A DNA stretch of 8,670 nucleotides from Desulfamplus sp. (GTDB lineage Bacteria > Desulfobacterota > Desulfobacteria > Desulfobacterales > Desulfobacteraceae). The stretch is from assembly GCA_015231395.1 (NCBI GenBank), contig JADGBP010000050.1:1326-9995 (forward strand), in the 5' to 3' direction. How positions within the stretch are numbered: the stretch's first letter is position 1; each line of letters starts with the position of its first letter. The notes under the pieces were generated by a model. It was not told the origin of the DNA. It made no database searches and was given only the letters and a program-made list of their open reading frames with translations. The translations under genes were made by a program, and so were the position numbers. Shown here piece after piece: positions 1 to 6,628 of this stretch.

Positions 1-407
1 TTATTTAGATATTCCATGGCAAGATCTTCAGCTTTTTTCTTGGGCATTTTCCTCACCCAGATGGGACCCAGAGTCAAGTTTTCAAGAATTGTGAGATGGG
101 GGAAAAGATTAAAATGTTGAAATACCATGCTCACCTCTGTGCGAACCTTCTCAATATTTTTAAGATTGTCCGTCAACTCTATACCGTCAACATTGATGCT
201 TCCCTTCTGATGCTGTTCAAGACGGTTTATACAACGAATAAGCGTAGATTTTCCTGATCCTGAAGGACCACAGATTACAATTATCTCTCCCTTGCTCACA
301 TCAAGATTAATGTCGTTGAGAACATGGAATTCTCCATACCATTTGTGCATATTTTTTATTTTGATTATATAATCTTCTTTATTGATGTTCATTATCCCCG
401 TATCCAT
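1..407 (-). CDS. aapP: General L-amino-acid ABC transporter ATP-binding protein AapP, partial (C-terminus beyond window)
   Basis: This is the ATPase subunit of a polar amino acid importer; it hydrolyses ATP on the cytoplasmic face of the AapQ-AapM channel. About 135 codons are present. The Walker A motif GPSGSGKST and a Q-loop region reading MVFQHFNLFPHLT are visible, and the N-terminal HKWYGEFHVLNDINL stretch is typical of the AapP/GlnQ/HisP group. The ABC signature, Walker B and H-loop would lie beyond base 1 and cannot be checked. It is last in the minus-strand order aapJ-aapQ-aapM-aapP, 84 bases after the aapM stop. The start is uncertain: ATG at 407 has no clear Shine-Dalgarno, while an in-frame ATG at 392 has GGGG three bases upstream, which is poor spacing. 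Assignment to Aap rather than a generic glutamine ATPase rests mainly on its neighbours. Confidence 0.93.
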   Translation of the reverse strand, partial: MDTGIMNINKEDYIIKIKNMHKWYGEFHVLNDINLDVSKGEIIVICGPSGSGKSTLIRCINRLEQHQKGSINVDGIELTDNLKNIEKVRTEVSMVFQHFNLFPHLTILENLTLGPIWVRKMPKKKAEDLAMEYLN

Positions 408-491
408 AGGTTTAAGTTTGTGGTTTTGCCGTAAAAATACGTTTTGATTTTCATGATTTGACCTGCCACGTCTGAATCAGACCATGACGTT

Positions 492-1679
492 TTAATGAGA
501 CTGACCGGCACTGAGTTCCTGTTCAAGTCGCCTTGAATAACTTGACATGGCATAACAAAAAACAAAATAGATCATGGCAATAAAAATAAAGGCTTCTGTG
601 CTGAATCCCATCCATCTGGGATCCGAGAGGGTTGACTGACAGGTTTTTAACAGGTCATAAAGAGAGATAATGGCAACCAGAGAAGTATCCTTGAATGCAG
701 AAATCAAAATACCAACTGTGGGTGGAATTACAATTTTGAGTGCCTGAGGCAGGATTACCAGTCTCATCATCTGAAAATAATTAAGCCCCATTGATTCTGC
801 CGCCTCATACTGGCCTTTTGGCATTGCCTGCAGACCGCCCCTGACCACCTCGGCGATATATGCCGCAGTAAACATGATAATGGCAACCTGTGCCCTAAAA
901 ATTTTGTTGATGGTCACACCTTCCGGAAGAAAAAGCGGAAACATGACAGCAGACATGAAAAGCATGCTTATCAACGGAACGCCCCTGATCATCTCAATAT
1001 AGACAACTGCGATAGTACGGATCGTTGGCATTTTTGAACGCCTTGCCAAAGCAAGAACAACACCTAACGGATACGCCGCGGTCATGCCTACAACAGAGAG
1101 CATAAGGGTCAACAGAAGCCCGCCCCATTTGGTGCTCTCAACAGGAACAAGACCAAAAACTCCACCTGTAATCAAAATTGCCACAAGAACTGTGTTGCCA
1201 AGCCAGACATACGCAAGAGATAGTTTCCACCGCTCTCTTTTACGGCTGTAAACCACGGTACCTATCATGATAAGCATGGCAATCAATCCACGCCACTGCT
1301 CCTCTGCCGGAAAGAGCCCGAAAATAACAAACCGGATATTGGCAGGAATATATGCCCAGCAAGCTCCCACTCCGGGCTGGCAGCCGGATGAAGGTCCGAA
1401 CCATACGCTGTCTATAAATGCCCACCGGATAAAAGGGGGAATCAACTTATAAAAAACCAGCAGAACAAGAATGGTTATAACAGTATCACGGGGAGAGTTA
1501 AACAGATTGGATTTAAGCCAGCCTATTACGCCGGTTTCAGTAACAGGGGGTTTTGCAATGGAGGATTTTCTAATGGGTGGAATAGGTGGTTTTGTAATGG
1601 AGGACTTTAACGACTTTCTTCTTGCATTAGTATCTTTCAAAGATACAGGATTTTCGGGAGTTGCAGCATTATTTTTCAT
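492..1679 (-). CDS. aapM: General L-amino-acid ABC transporter permease AapM
   Basis: Inner-membrane permease of the HisM/HisQ family, 395 residues, close to the length of rhizobial AapM and much longer than the roughly 220-residue GlnP-type permeases. The long form with extra N-terminal membrane segments is characteristic of the Aap/Bzt/Yhd group. Hydrophobic segments run from about residue 65 to the C-terminus. The cytoplasmic coupling (EAA) loop is seen at about residues 291-310 as YEAAESMGLNYFQMMRLVIL, which docks the ATPase. The N-terminal 50 residues are a basic, Pro-rich, cytoplasmic-looking tail containing a 13-residue tandem repeat (KSSITKPP.. then KSSIAKPP..). The ATG at 1679 follows the aapQ stop by 40 bases and has only a weak GGA upstream. 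An 8-codon ORF (1676-1702) ends in an ATGA overlap with this start and might couple translation, but its own ribosome binding site is poorly spaced. Confidence 0.95.
   Translation of the reverse strand: MKNNAATPENPVSLKDTNARRKSLKSSITKPPIPPIRKSSIAKPPVTETGVIGWLKSNLFNSPRDTVITILVLLVFYKLIPPFIRWAFIDSVWFGPSSGCQPGVGACWAYIPANIRFVIFGLFPAEEQWRGLIAMLIMIGTVVYSRKRERWKLSLAYVWLGNTVLVAILITGGVFGLVPVESTKWGGLLLTLMLSVVGMTAAYPLGVVLALARRSKMPTIRTIAVVYIEMIRGVPLISMLFMSAVMFPLFLPEGVTINKIFRAQVAIIMFTAAYIAEVVRGGLQAMPKGQYEAAESMGLNYFQMMRLVILPQALKIVIPPTVGILISAFKDTSLVAIISLYDLLKTCQSTLSDPRWMGFSTEAFIFIAMIYFVFCYAMSSYSRRLEQELSAGQSH
1530..1607 (-). repeat. 39-bp tandem duplication (2 copies) inside the aapM N-terminus
   Basis: Two head-to-tail 39-bp units, 1569-1607 and 1530-1568, encode residues 25-37 and 38-50 of AapM. 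The first 24 bases of each unit are nearly identical (KSSI, Thr or Ala, KPP), while the remaining 15 have diverged. A shorter related piece (RRKSLKSS) precedes them. The unit is a multiple of three, so the duplication keeps the frame and lengthens a non-membrane tail. Confidence 0.85.
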
Positions 1680-1719
1680 AATTTTATTATTCCGCTTGTC
1701 ATATCACCTATAATTTCTG

Positions 1720-2889
1720 TTACCTTTCCACAAGTGCCATTTTAGCATTATACCAGTTCATAAACATAGAGGTCAAAAGGCTTATGGTTAAATACATTAT
1801 CATTATAATGGCAACACCCTCAATAGCCTGTCCGGTCTGACTGATAGTTGTATTTGATATGGATACAAAATCAGGATAACCAATCGCTACAGCAAGAGAG
1901 CTGTTTTTCGTAAGATTAAGAAGCTGACTTGTAAGAGGTGGGATTATAACTCGAAGAGCTTGGGGCAAAATAACCAGATTCATGATAAATATGGATCTTA
2001 AACCAAGAGATTCCGCAGCCTCTCTCTGTCCTTTGGCGATCGCCTGAATGCCAGCCCTTACAATTTCAGCTACAAAGGCTGATGTATAGAGAACAAGCCC
2101 GAGAAGCAGGGAGCCAAACTCGGGACTTACATTATATCCCCCTTCAAAATTGAACCCTTTTAAGGTGGGCATGTTCATTTCAGTGGGGGCACCCATTACA
2201 AACCAAGCAGCAAGTGGAAACAGAACAATCAATGCAGTAGAAACAGTAAAAACAGGAAATATCTGACCTGTCTGTTCCTGTCTTTTCTTTGCCCAACGCC
2301 TTATAAAAAAGATTACGATACAGGTCAAAATAAAAGCATATCCCATCCATAGAAATGCAGGGTGGTCAGCAGGAATACCAAAATACACACCACGGTTACA
2401 TAAAACCATTCCATTAAAAGGAATAACAGCCTGCCTTGGGGATGGCATAACATTGTTGAAAATGGTGTACCAGAAGTAGAGCTGCAAAAGAACCGGAATA
2501 TCCTGCAATACCTCAATGTAAACCGCCGCAATTCTTGAAACAAGCCAGTTGGTTGAAAGCCTTGCAATACCTACAAATATACCAAGCAGTACTGTTAAAA
2601 CAATGCCGATCAATGATACCTTGATGGTATTTAGTGCCCCCATGGCTAATGCTTTGAGATATGTATCAGAAGAGGAGAACGAAAGCACTGATTCGCCGAT
2701 TTCAAAAGACGACTCTCTTGAGAGAAAACCAAATCCAGTGGCAATCGATTGTTTTGCAAGGTTTGCGGTAGTATTGGTAAAAAGATAATAAGCTGTCAAC
2801 GCCACGATGGAGATAGCCGCAATCTGATAAACAGTTGCTCTGAATACCGCATTTGTCCATATTGGTTCACTTGTGCGATCTTTCTGCAT
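1720..2889 (-). CDS. aapQ: General L-amino-acid ABC transporter permease AapQ
   Basis: Second inner-membrane permease of the importer; it pairs with AapM to form the translocation pore. From the chosen ATG at 2889 it is 389 residues, matching the usual length of about 400 for AapQ. Hydrophobic segments are seen near residues 25-40, 75-110 (start of the permease domain, reading LGALNTIKVSLIGIV-like) and across the C-terminal half. The coupling loop appears at about 289-308 as REAAESLGLRSIFIMNLVIL, followed by PQALRVIIPP and LLNLTKNSSLA, strongly diagnostic of this family. The reading frame can be extended to a TTG at 2913, but that codon lacks a Shine-Dalgarno, whereas the ATG at 2889 has AGAGG four bases upstream. 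A 244-base untranslated gap containing several stem-loops separates it from aapJ, so its expression is probably set lower than that of the binding protein. Confidence 0.95.
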   Translation of the reverse strand: MQKDRTSEPIWTNAVFRATVYQIAAISIVALTAYYLFTNTTANLAKQSIATGFGFLSRESSFEIGESVLSFSSSDTYLKALAMGALNTIKVSLIGIVLTVLLGIFVGIARLSTNWLVSRIAAVYIEVLQDIPVLLQLYFWYTIFNNVMPSPRQAVIPFNGMVLCNRGVYFGIPADHPAFLWMGYAFILTCIVIFFIRRWAKKRQEQTGQIFPVFTVSTALIVLFPLAAWFVMGAPTEMNMPTLKGFNFEGGYNVSPEFGSLLLGLVLYTSAFVAEIVRAGIQAIAKGQREAAESLGLRSIFIMNLVILPQALRVIIPPLTSQLLNLTKNSSLAVAIGYPDFVSISNTTISQTGQAIEGVAIIMIMYLTISLLTSMFMNWYNAKMALVER

Positions 2890-2926
2890 AACACCTCTGT
2901 CTATAGAATCCAAGATAGATAATTTT

Positions 2927-2966
2927 TTGCAGCAGAAGGTTTAATAACACAACCAGTCTGCTGCAA
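2927..2966 (-). other. Intergenic stem-loop upstream of aapQ
   Basis: A perfect 10-bp inverted repeat (TTGCAGCAGA at 2927-2936, TCTGCTGCAA at 2957-2966) is continued inwards by GGTT (2938-2941) and AACC (2951-2954) across a small internal loop, leaving a 9-base terminal loop. In the minus-strand transcript the 3' flank is A-rich, not U-rich, so it is not an intrinsic terminator. It lies 37 bases before the aapQ ATG and could be an RNA processing or stability element in the aapJ-aapQ mRNA. Confidence 0.7.
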
Positions 2967-3118
2967 TCTTTTAAACACTTACTATAAACTTCCAGAAAAC
3001 TATTTTGGTATCTCAATTTTTAAGAAGGGCAACCGCAAGGGATTGCCCCTACTCTTGCCAATTTAATTATCTGGAAAACTATAACATTTAATAACACTTG
3101 CAATAATCTTTTGAACCC
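2939..3118. repeat. Imperfect direct repeats flanking the 3027-3052 palindrome
   Basis: The string TTTAATAACAC occurs near 2940-2950 and again near 3087-3098. Each copy is followed by a TGCAAT...ATCTTTT-like stretch and AAC (near 2962-2976 and 3099-3116). GAAAACTAT also occurs on both sides (near 2995-3003 and 3074-3082). The pieces are in the same orientation but not strictly collinear, suggesting an old local duplication around the palindrome. No coding sequence is apparent in this gap. Confidence 0.5.
3027..3052. repeat. Palindromic REP-like intergenic element in the aapJ-aapQ gap
   Basis: GGGCAA (3027-3032) and TTGCCC (3043-3048) pair. The inner CC and GG can add two pairs around a GCAA (GNRA-type) tetraloop with a two-base bulge. 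The element ends in CCCCTAC, so the minus strand begins GTAGGGGCAATCCC. From memory, very similar GTAGGGGC...GCCC palindromes are dispersed in many copies through some cyanobacterial and deltaproteobacterial genomes. In the operon transcript it would form a strong GC-rich hairpin. Confidence 0.65.
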
Positions 3119-3145
3119 TTTAAATGGTTCCGACTATTTAAAGGG
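3116..3145 (-). other. Stem-loop spanning the aapJ stop codon
   Basis: CCCTTTAAAT (3116-3125) and ATTTAAAGGG (3136-3145) form a perfect 10-bp stem with a 10-base loop. The aapJ TAG stop (3134-3136) sits at the stem-loop junction. There is no U tract after the stem on the minus-strand transcript, so termination is not supported. A hairpin at the 3' end of a binding-protein gene is a known way to stabilise the upstream mRNA segment. Confidence 0.6.
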
Positions 3146-4153
3146 AGGAGAATACATAAGCCCGCCATTTGTCCAGAGGGCATTCATGCCCCTCTCAATT
3201 GCAAGAGGTGTGGAAGGACCAACATTACGATCAAAGACTTCGCCATAATTTCCAACATGCTTTACAATATTGTAGGCAAATTTTTCATCAAGACCAAGAG
3301 CTTCGCCATTACCAGGAGTTACTCCAAGGAAACGTTTGATCTCTGGATCCTCAGTTTTGAGCATCGCATCGACATTTTTGGAAGTAATCCCGTACTCTTC
3401 CGCCTGAATCATTGCAAGAACCGAGAAATTGACAATATCGTACCACTGATCATCTCCATGTCTTACAGCAGGAGCAAGCGGCTCTTTGGATATAACTTCT
3501 GGTAAAAGTACATAATCAGCCGGTTTGGGAGCTGAGGTTCTCAAGCCCGCGAGTTGTGATGCATCAGATGTCATGCAATCACACCGTCCTGAGAAAAATG
3601 CCTGCTGAATCGCAGGTGTGCTTTCAACCACAACCGGCTTCCATGCCATACCATTTTTTTTGAAATAATCGGCAGCGTTCTGCTCAGTAGTAGTTCCCTG
3701 AAGAACGCACACTGTGGCACCGCTCAGCTCTTTGGCTGATTTAACGCCAAGAGATTTGGGCACCATAAATCCCTGACCATCATAATAGTTCACCGTGACA
3801 AAGTTAAGCCCAAGCTGTGACTCTCTGCTCAGTGTCCGTGTCGCATTACGGGTCAACACATCAATTTCGCCGGACTGAAGTGCTGTAAATCTTGTCTGGG
3901 CTGAAAGAGGTATGAATTTTAACTTGTCAGGTGTTCCAAAAACCGCACAGGATATTGCCTTTGCGGTATCAACATCAAGCCCTTTCCATTCGCCTTTGTC
4001 ATCGGCACTGGCAAAACCGAAAAGTCCCTGATTCACGCCAACCTGAATGAACCCCTTTTTTTTGACATTGTCGAGAGTTCCTGCAGATACAATTCCTGAT
4101 ACAAAAAGCAGGGCTACAGATAAAAGAATAAACAGCGTGTTAAAATACTTCAT
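3134..4153 (-). CDS. aapJ: General L-amino-acid ABC transporter periplasmic binding protein AapJ
   Basis: Periplasmic solute receptor (SBP_bac_3 family) that delivers amino acids to AapQM. The chosen ATG at 4153 gives 339 residues, the usual AapJ size. An in-frame TTG at 4159 is only two bases from the AAGGAG ribosome site, while the ATG has an ideal 8-base spacing. Residues 1-22 are a typical Sec signal peptide with a hydrophobic core and likely cleavage after VSA. Family blocks in order are GVNQGLFGF (GVNQGL followed by Pro in most relatives I recall, so the Phe is slightly unusual), KGLDVD, FTALQSGEIDVLTRN, LGLNFVTVNYYDGQGFMV, VCVLQGTTTEQN and CDCMTSDASQLAGLR. It leads the aap operon under its own promoter, and stem-loops after it would favour its accumulation over the permeases. 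Substrate range is inferred as broad L-amino acids and is not readable from the sequence. Confidence 0.96.
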   Translation of the reverse strand: MKYFNTLFILLSVALLFVSGIVSAGTLDNVKKKGFIQVGVNQGLFGFASADDKGEWKGLDVDTAKAISCAVFGTPDKLKFIPLSAQTRFTALQSGEIDVLTRNATRTLSRESQLGLNFVTVNYYDGQGFMVPKSLGVKSAKELSGATVCVLQGTTTEQNAADYFKKNGMAWKPVVVESTPAIQQAFFSGRCDCMTSDASQLAGLRTSAPKPADYVLLPEVISKEPLAPAVRHGDDQWYDIVNFSVLAMIQAEEYGITSKNVDAMLKTEDPEIKRFLGVTPGNGEALGLDEKFAYNIVKHVGNYGEVFDRNVGPSTPLAIERGMNALWTNGGLMYSPPFK

Positions 4154-4161
4154 TTTCAAAT

Positions 4162-4167
4162 CTCCTT
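4162..4167 (-). promoter_or_regulatory. Ribosome binding site of aapJ
   Basis: AAGGAG on the minus strand lies 8 bases before the ATG at 4153. It decides the start in favour of this ATG over the upstream TTG. Confidence 0.9.
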
Positions 4168-4180
4168 ATTAGATAGAAAC

Positions 4181-4224
4181 AACGGTTAAGTAGAACGCCT
4201 AAAACGGTTAGATAGAACGCTTAA
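4181..4224. repeat. 22-bp tandem repeat (2 copies plus a partial third) in the aapJ leader
   Basis: Units 4181-4202 and 4203-4224 both read AACGGTTA, then AG or GA, TAGAACGC, C or T, TAA, differing at three positions. A partial third unit (TTAGATAGAAAC) lies at about 4169-4180, directly before the Shine-Dalgarno. The repeats lie between the predicted transcription start and the aapJ start codon, so they would be in the mRNA leader. The 22-bp period is about two helical turns, compatible with tandem protein binding on one DNA face. Confidence 0.8.
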
Positions 4225-4271
4225 ATCACAAAATGAGTCAGCGTCAGCAAATAAAACAACATTTAAAAAGT

Positions 4272-4299
4272 ATTAAAGCAGATAGCTTATCAATGTCAA
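4272..4299 (-). promoter_or_regulatory. Predicted sigma70-type promoter of the aap operon
   Basis: On the minus strand, a consensus -35 TTGACA (4299-4294) is followed after 16 bases by TTTAAT (4277-4272), five of six matches to the -10 consensus, preceded by an extended TGC. Transcription would start near 4265, giving a leader of about 112 nt. It lies between lpxB and aapJ, so the aap genes need not depend on lpxI-lpxB transcription. Confidence 0.65.
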
Positions 4300-4361
4300 A
4301 GAAAAAATTTGTATTTGAGTCAGCTTGACTTTAAATCCTCTTGTTTTCCAGGGCATCTTGG

Positions 4362-4514
4362 TTTTCATTCATATGGATGGAAATTTGTGCAGTTCTTTTT
4401 CTTTCAATCATCTACACGGCATCTGTGCGGTTTTTTATCTTTCAATCATCTGCATGGAATCTGTGCGGTTCTTCATCTTTCAATCATCTGCATGGCAATC
4501 TGTGCCGTTCTTTT
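4362..4514 (-). repeat. 38-bp tandem array formed from the 3' end of lpxB (4 copies)
   Basis: Units start at 4477, 4439 and 4401 with an exact 38-base period, and a more degenerate copy occupies 4362-4400. Each holds CTTTCAATCATCT and a TCTGTGC-rich half. The 4477-4514 copy is the coding end of lpxB (residues about AKRTAQIAMQMIER). The other three lie after the stop. Because 38 is not a multiple of three, the extra copies are out of frame. The stop TGA itself is formed at the junction with the next copy. No spacers are present, so it is not CRISPR. Confidence 0.9.
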
Positions 4515-5798
4515 AGCTGCACCTGTTCCACCAAGATATCGTGGTATCATCAAAAGCTGTTTTCTTATGTGGGCAAGGGTCTCTGGAGATATGATGGATA
4601 AAACTTTATTTGCAATTTTTTCTGGAACTGCGTCATTCTGGAGCAGTTCCGGCACAATGGAATATCCGGCAATAATATTTGGCAAACCTACATAGGGTAT
4701 TTTTACAAACATTTTCGCTAAAAAATATGTCAGAGCGGAGGTTTTATAAATAATAACCATAGGCACACCAAATATCGCGGCCTCCAGAGTAACTGTTCCA
4801 GATGCGGCTATGAGCAGATCGCATCGCCTGAAAATATCTGTCGGCTCACCATGAATAACTTCAAAAATATCGTCATGGTTATATTGTTTCAATATGTTAT
4901 TAAATTTTTGAAGATTTATGGTTGAAGCCGCAGAGACAACAAATCTCACACTGCTATTTTTATGTTTACCGTGAGAACATGTTTGCTTTTCATTATCGTG
5001 AAAACAAATTTGCTGTTCATGGTCAGAGACGACCGGATTCCCATCCGGACATGACTGTTTATTATCATTCAATCTTTGATTAATTAACCTTCCTGACTCA
5101 AGCATGACGGGTAGCAGATTTGAAATTTCAGACTCTCTTGAACCGGGAAGCATTCCAATGACTGTTGATACACCTCTTTGAGATTCACTCTTTTCACAAA
5201 GTACTTCGCTCTTTTCATGAAAATAATTAAAACCTTGGTGATAGTGATCCACAAGCGGGTGTCCCACAAAAGTCGCGGGTATTTTTTCTTTTCTGAATAT
5301 AGCCTCTTCAAATGGAAAGATAAGTGCGGCATGGTCAACATAATATTTTATTTTTTTCAGTCTTGATTTTTTCCAAGCCCACACCTTGGGTGTAATGTAA
5401 TAAAGCACTGGAACAGATATCTGTTTTGCACGAGCAGCCGCTTTCAGGTTAAAACCTGGATAATCAATGAGTATGAGCAGATCAGGTCTGCCAGAGGCAA
5501 TTTTATGGCTGAAGAGATCAAAAGCCTGTTTAATCTTCCTGAGTTGCATGATCACTTCAGTTATCCCCATGACTGAAAGGTCTTTTATGTGAAAAAAAGG
5601 CTTCATCCCTTCCTTCAACATTAGATCTCCCCCGATACCGGTAATGATGAGATCGGGATTTTTGTATCTCAATGCCTTTATCAGATTGGCACCGTGCAGA
5701 TCGCCGGATGGCTCACCTGCAATGATCATGATATGGTTTTGCTCTGCCGTCATCGTTTTGCTACCATCGCTCTTTTGCAGTATTTTCCTGATTGTCAT
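4473..5798 (-). CDS. lpxB: Lipid-A-disaccharide synthase LpxB
   Basis: Peripheral membrane glycosyltransferase (family GT19) that joins UDP-2,3-diacylglucosamine to lipid X, giving the tetraacyl disaccharide 1-phosphate of lipid A. Diagnostic motifs in order: AGEPSGDLHGANLI (residues 27-40), VMGITEVI, DYPGFNLKAA, YYITPKVWAWKKSR, FVGHPLVD (about 177-184), LPGSRESEI (about 217-225) and AASGTVTLEAA (about 330-340). At 441 residues it exceeds the usual roughly 380-390. The excess comes from an N-terminal extension and a Cys/His/Asp/Asn-rich insert at about residues 244-278 containing a 9-residue tandem repeat. The ATG at 5798 forms an ATGA overlap with the lpxI stop, implying translational coupling. 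ATG at codon 16 (5753) is an alternative closer to the family start. Its 3' end seeds the 38-bp array after the stop. Confidence 0.97.
   Translation of the reverse strand: MTIRKILQKSDGSKTMTAEQNHIMIIAGEPSGDLHGANLIKALRYKNPDLIITGIGGDLMLKEGMKPFFHIKDLSVMGITEVIMQLRKIKQAFDLFSHKIASGRPDLLILIDYPGFNLKAAARAKQISVPVLYYITPKVWAWKKSRLKKIKYYVDHAALIFPFEEAIFRKEKIPATFVGHPLVDHYHQGFNYFHEKSEVLCEKSESQRGVSTVIGMLPGSRESEISNLLPVMLESGRLINQRLNDNKQSCPDGNPVVSDHEQQICFHDNEKQTCSHGKHKNSSVRFVVSAASTINLQKFNNILKQYNHDDIFEVIHGEPTDIFRRCDLLIAASGTVTLEAAIFGVPMVIIYKTSALTYFLAKMFVKIPYVGLPNIIAGYSIVPELLQNDAVPEKIANKVLSIISPETLAHIRKQLLMIPRYLGGTGAAKRTAQIAMQMIER
4971..5024 (-). repeat. 27-bp tandem repeat inside lpxB encoding a 9-residue repeat
   Basis: Units 4971-4997 and 4998-5024 encode DNEKQTCSH and DHEQQICFH. 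A third related block, NDNKQSCPDG, is encoded about 20 bases further into the 5' side. The unit preserves the frame. The segment falls between the conserved LPGSRESEI block and the VRFVVSA strand, where other LpxB proteins have a short linker. It adds Cys, His and acidic residues to what is probably a surface loop. Confidence 0.8.
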
Positions 5799-6628
5799 GT
5801 TTTTTTACCATGAAAAAAATCGTCATCAGACATGGCATTGATCGATATTCCGTGGGTATCTGCCAGAATAACCATTTTTTCCCGATCAAAAGATATACTT
5901 TTTTCCGCCTCAAGAACCAGAACCGACGCACCATATTCTGCCATGGTTCTTATAGTTTCAACACCGGTTGACGGAAGATCAAATCTTAAATCTTGCTGGG
6001 GTTTGCAGCATTTTACTACCACGGCACTCCGGTCTGTAAGAGAAGCTCCTCTTTTGATAGTTGCATCTGTGCCATCGATAGCCTCCACAGCCAAAACCGT
6101 GCCGTTGGCAAGTACCACGCACTGACCTATATCAAGTTTTCCTATCTCCCGTGCAATTTTCCAGCCTGTCTCAATATCTTTCTTTTCCGCCCCATCCGGT
6201 TTTTTACGTGTCCAGCATCCCTTTGGCGATATAAGTTCTGGAAGTAAAAATGTTGATGGTTTGACAAGGATTCCCTCTTTTTCAAGAAGATCTGCAAAGG
6301 AACTTAGAATGGAATCATCGTGAGTATGCCCCTTGGTGGCAATAAATGAAATAGCTTTAAAATCAGGCTTGATATCTGTAAAAATTCTTGTTTTTTTGAT
6401 ACTTCCCATCATAACAGATTCTGTGACACCATTTTTCCTGAAGAATTTGAGCAGTTTACCAACTTGTCCTAAATGCAGCCATTCAATAGTATCAACATAA
6501 TTTTCAAGTTCCTGCACTGCTTCATTGACATATGCAGCAGCACAGACTCTATACCCTTTTTCAGCCGCTTTTTTTGCAAACAGGAGAGGGAACTGTCCTC
6601 CTCCGGCAATCAGTCCAATAGTTCTCAT
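5795..6628 (-). CDS. lpxI: UDP-2,3-diacylglucosamine pyrophosphatase LpxI
   Basis: Cytoplasmic or peripheral enzyme that cleaves UDP-2,3-diacylglucosamine to lipid X and UMP, one step before LpxB. It is the functional replacement of LpxH, unrelated in sequence. From the chosen ATG at 6628 it is 277 residues, normal for the family. The N-terminus MRTIGLIAGGGQFPLLFA is the classic LpxI opening. Further family blocks are SVMMGSIKKTRIF, GHTHDDSILSSFADLLEKEGI, the central TGWKIAREIGKLDIGQCVVL, the AVEAIDGTDATIKRGA block (GTD near 186-188), and a C-terminal DLPSTGVETIRTMAEYGASVLVLEAEKSI. The frame can be extended to a TTG at 6661, but those codons are only a decayed copy of the start region. No Shine-Dalgarno precedes 6628; an upstream short ORF ends in a TGATG overlap here, so reinitiation is plausible. 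It overlaps lpxB by four bases. Usual neighbours such as lpxD, fabZ and lpxA are absent. Confidence 0.96.
   Translation of the reverse strand: MRTIGLIAGGGQFPLLFAKKAAEKGYRVCAAAYVNEAVQELENYVDTIEWLHLGQVGKLLKFFRKNGVTESVMMGSIKKTRIFTDIKPDFKAISFIATKGHTHDDSILSSFADLLEKEGILVKPSTFLLPELISPKGCWTRKKPDGAEKKDIETGWKIAREIGKLDIGQCVVLANGTVLAVEAIDGTDATIKRGASLTDRSAVVVKCCKPQQDLRFDLPSTGVETIRTMAEYGASVLVLEAEKSISFDREKMVILADTHGISINAMSDDDFFHGKKT

Larger units (their letters stand above)
4160..4472. other. lpxB-aapJ intergenic region
   Basis: This 313-base gap holds, in minus-strand order, three extra copies of the lpxB 3' end (4362-4476), a weak AGTCA-gct-TGACT inverted repeat at 4318-4330 with no adjacent U tract, the predicted aap promoter, the 22-bp leader repeats and the aapJ ribosome site. 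No convincing intrinsic terminator for lpxB is visible. Short ORFs readable on the plus strand here are low-complexity products of the repeats. Confidence 0.6.

Noticed and set aside
468..490. Palindrome GTCTGA-a-TCAGAC just after the aapM stop
   Set aside because: The loop is too small for a stable full-length stem, and the alternative ACGTC/GACGT pairing is weak; no T tract supports termination.
4318..4330. Terminator of lpxB (AGTCA/TGACT hairpin)
   Set aside because: Only a 5-bp stem with a 3-base loop, and the nearest T-rich stretch is about 12 bases away.
4362..4514. Possible CRISPR array
   Set aside because: The 38-bp units are contiguous with no unique spacers, and one unit is the coding end of lpxB.
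4309..4695. Plus-strand ORFs of 60-130 codons over the lpxB 3' end
   Set aside because: They are readings of the 38-bp repeats and of the antisense of lpxB, low in complexity, with no ribosome site or recognisable domain.
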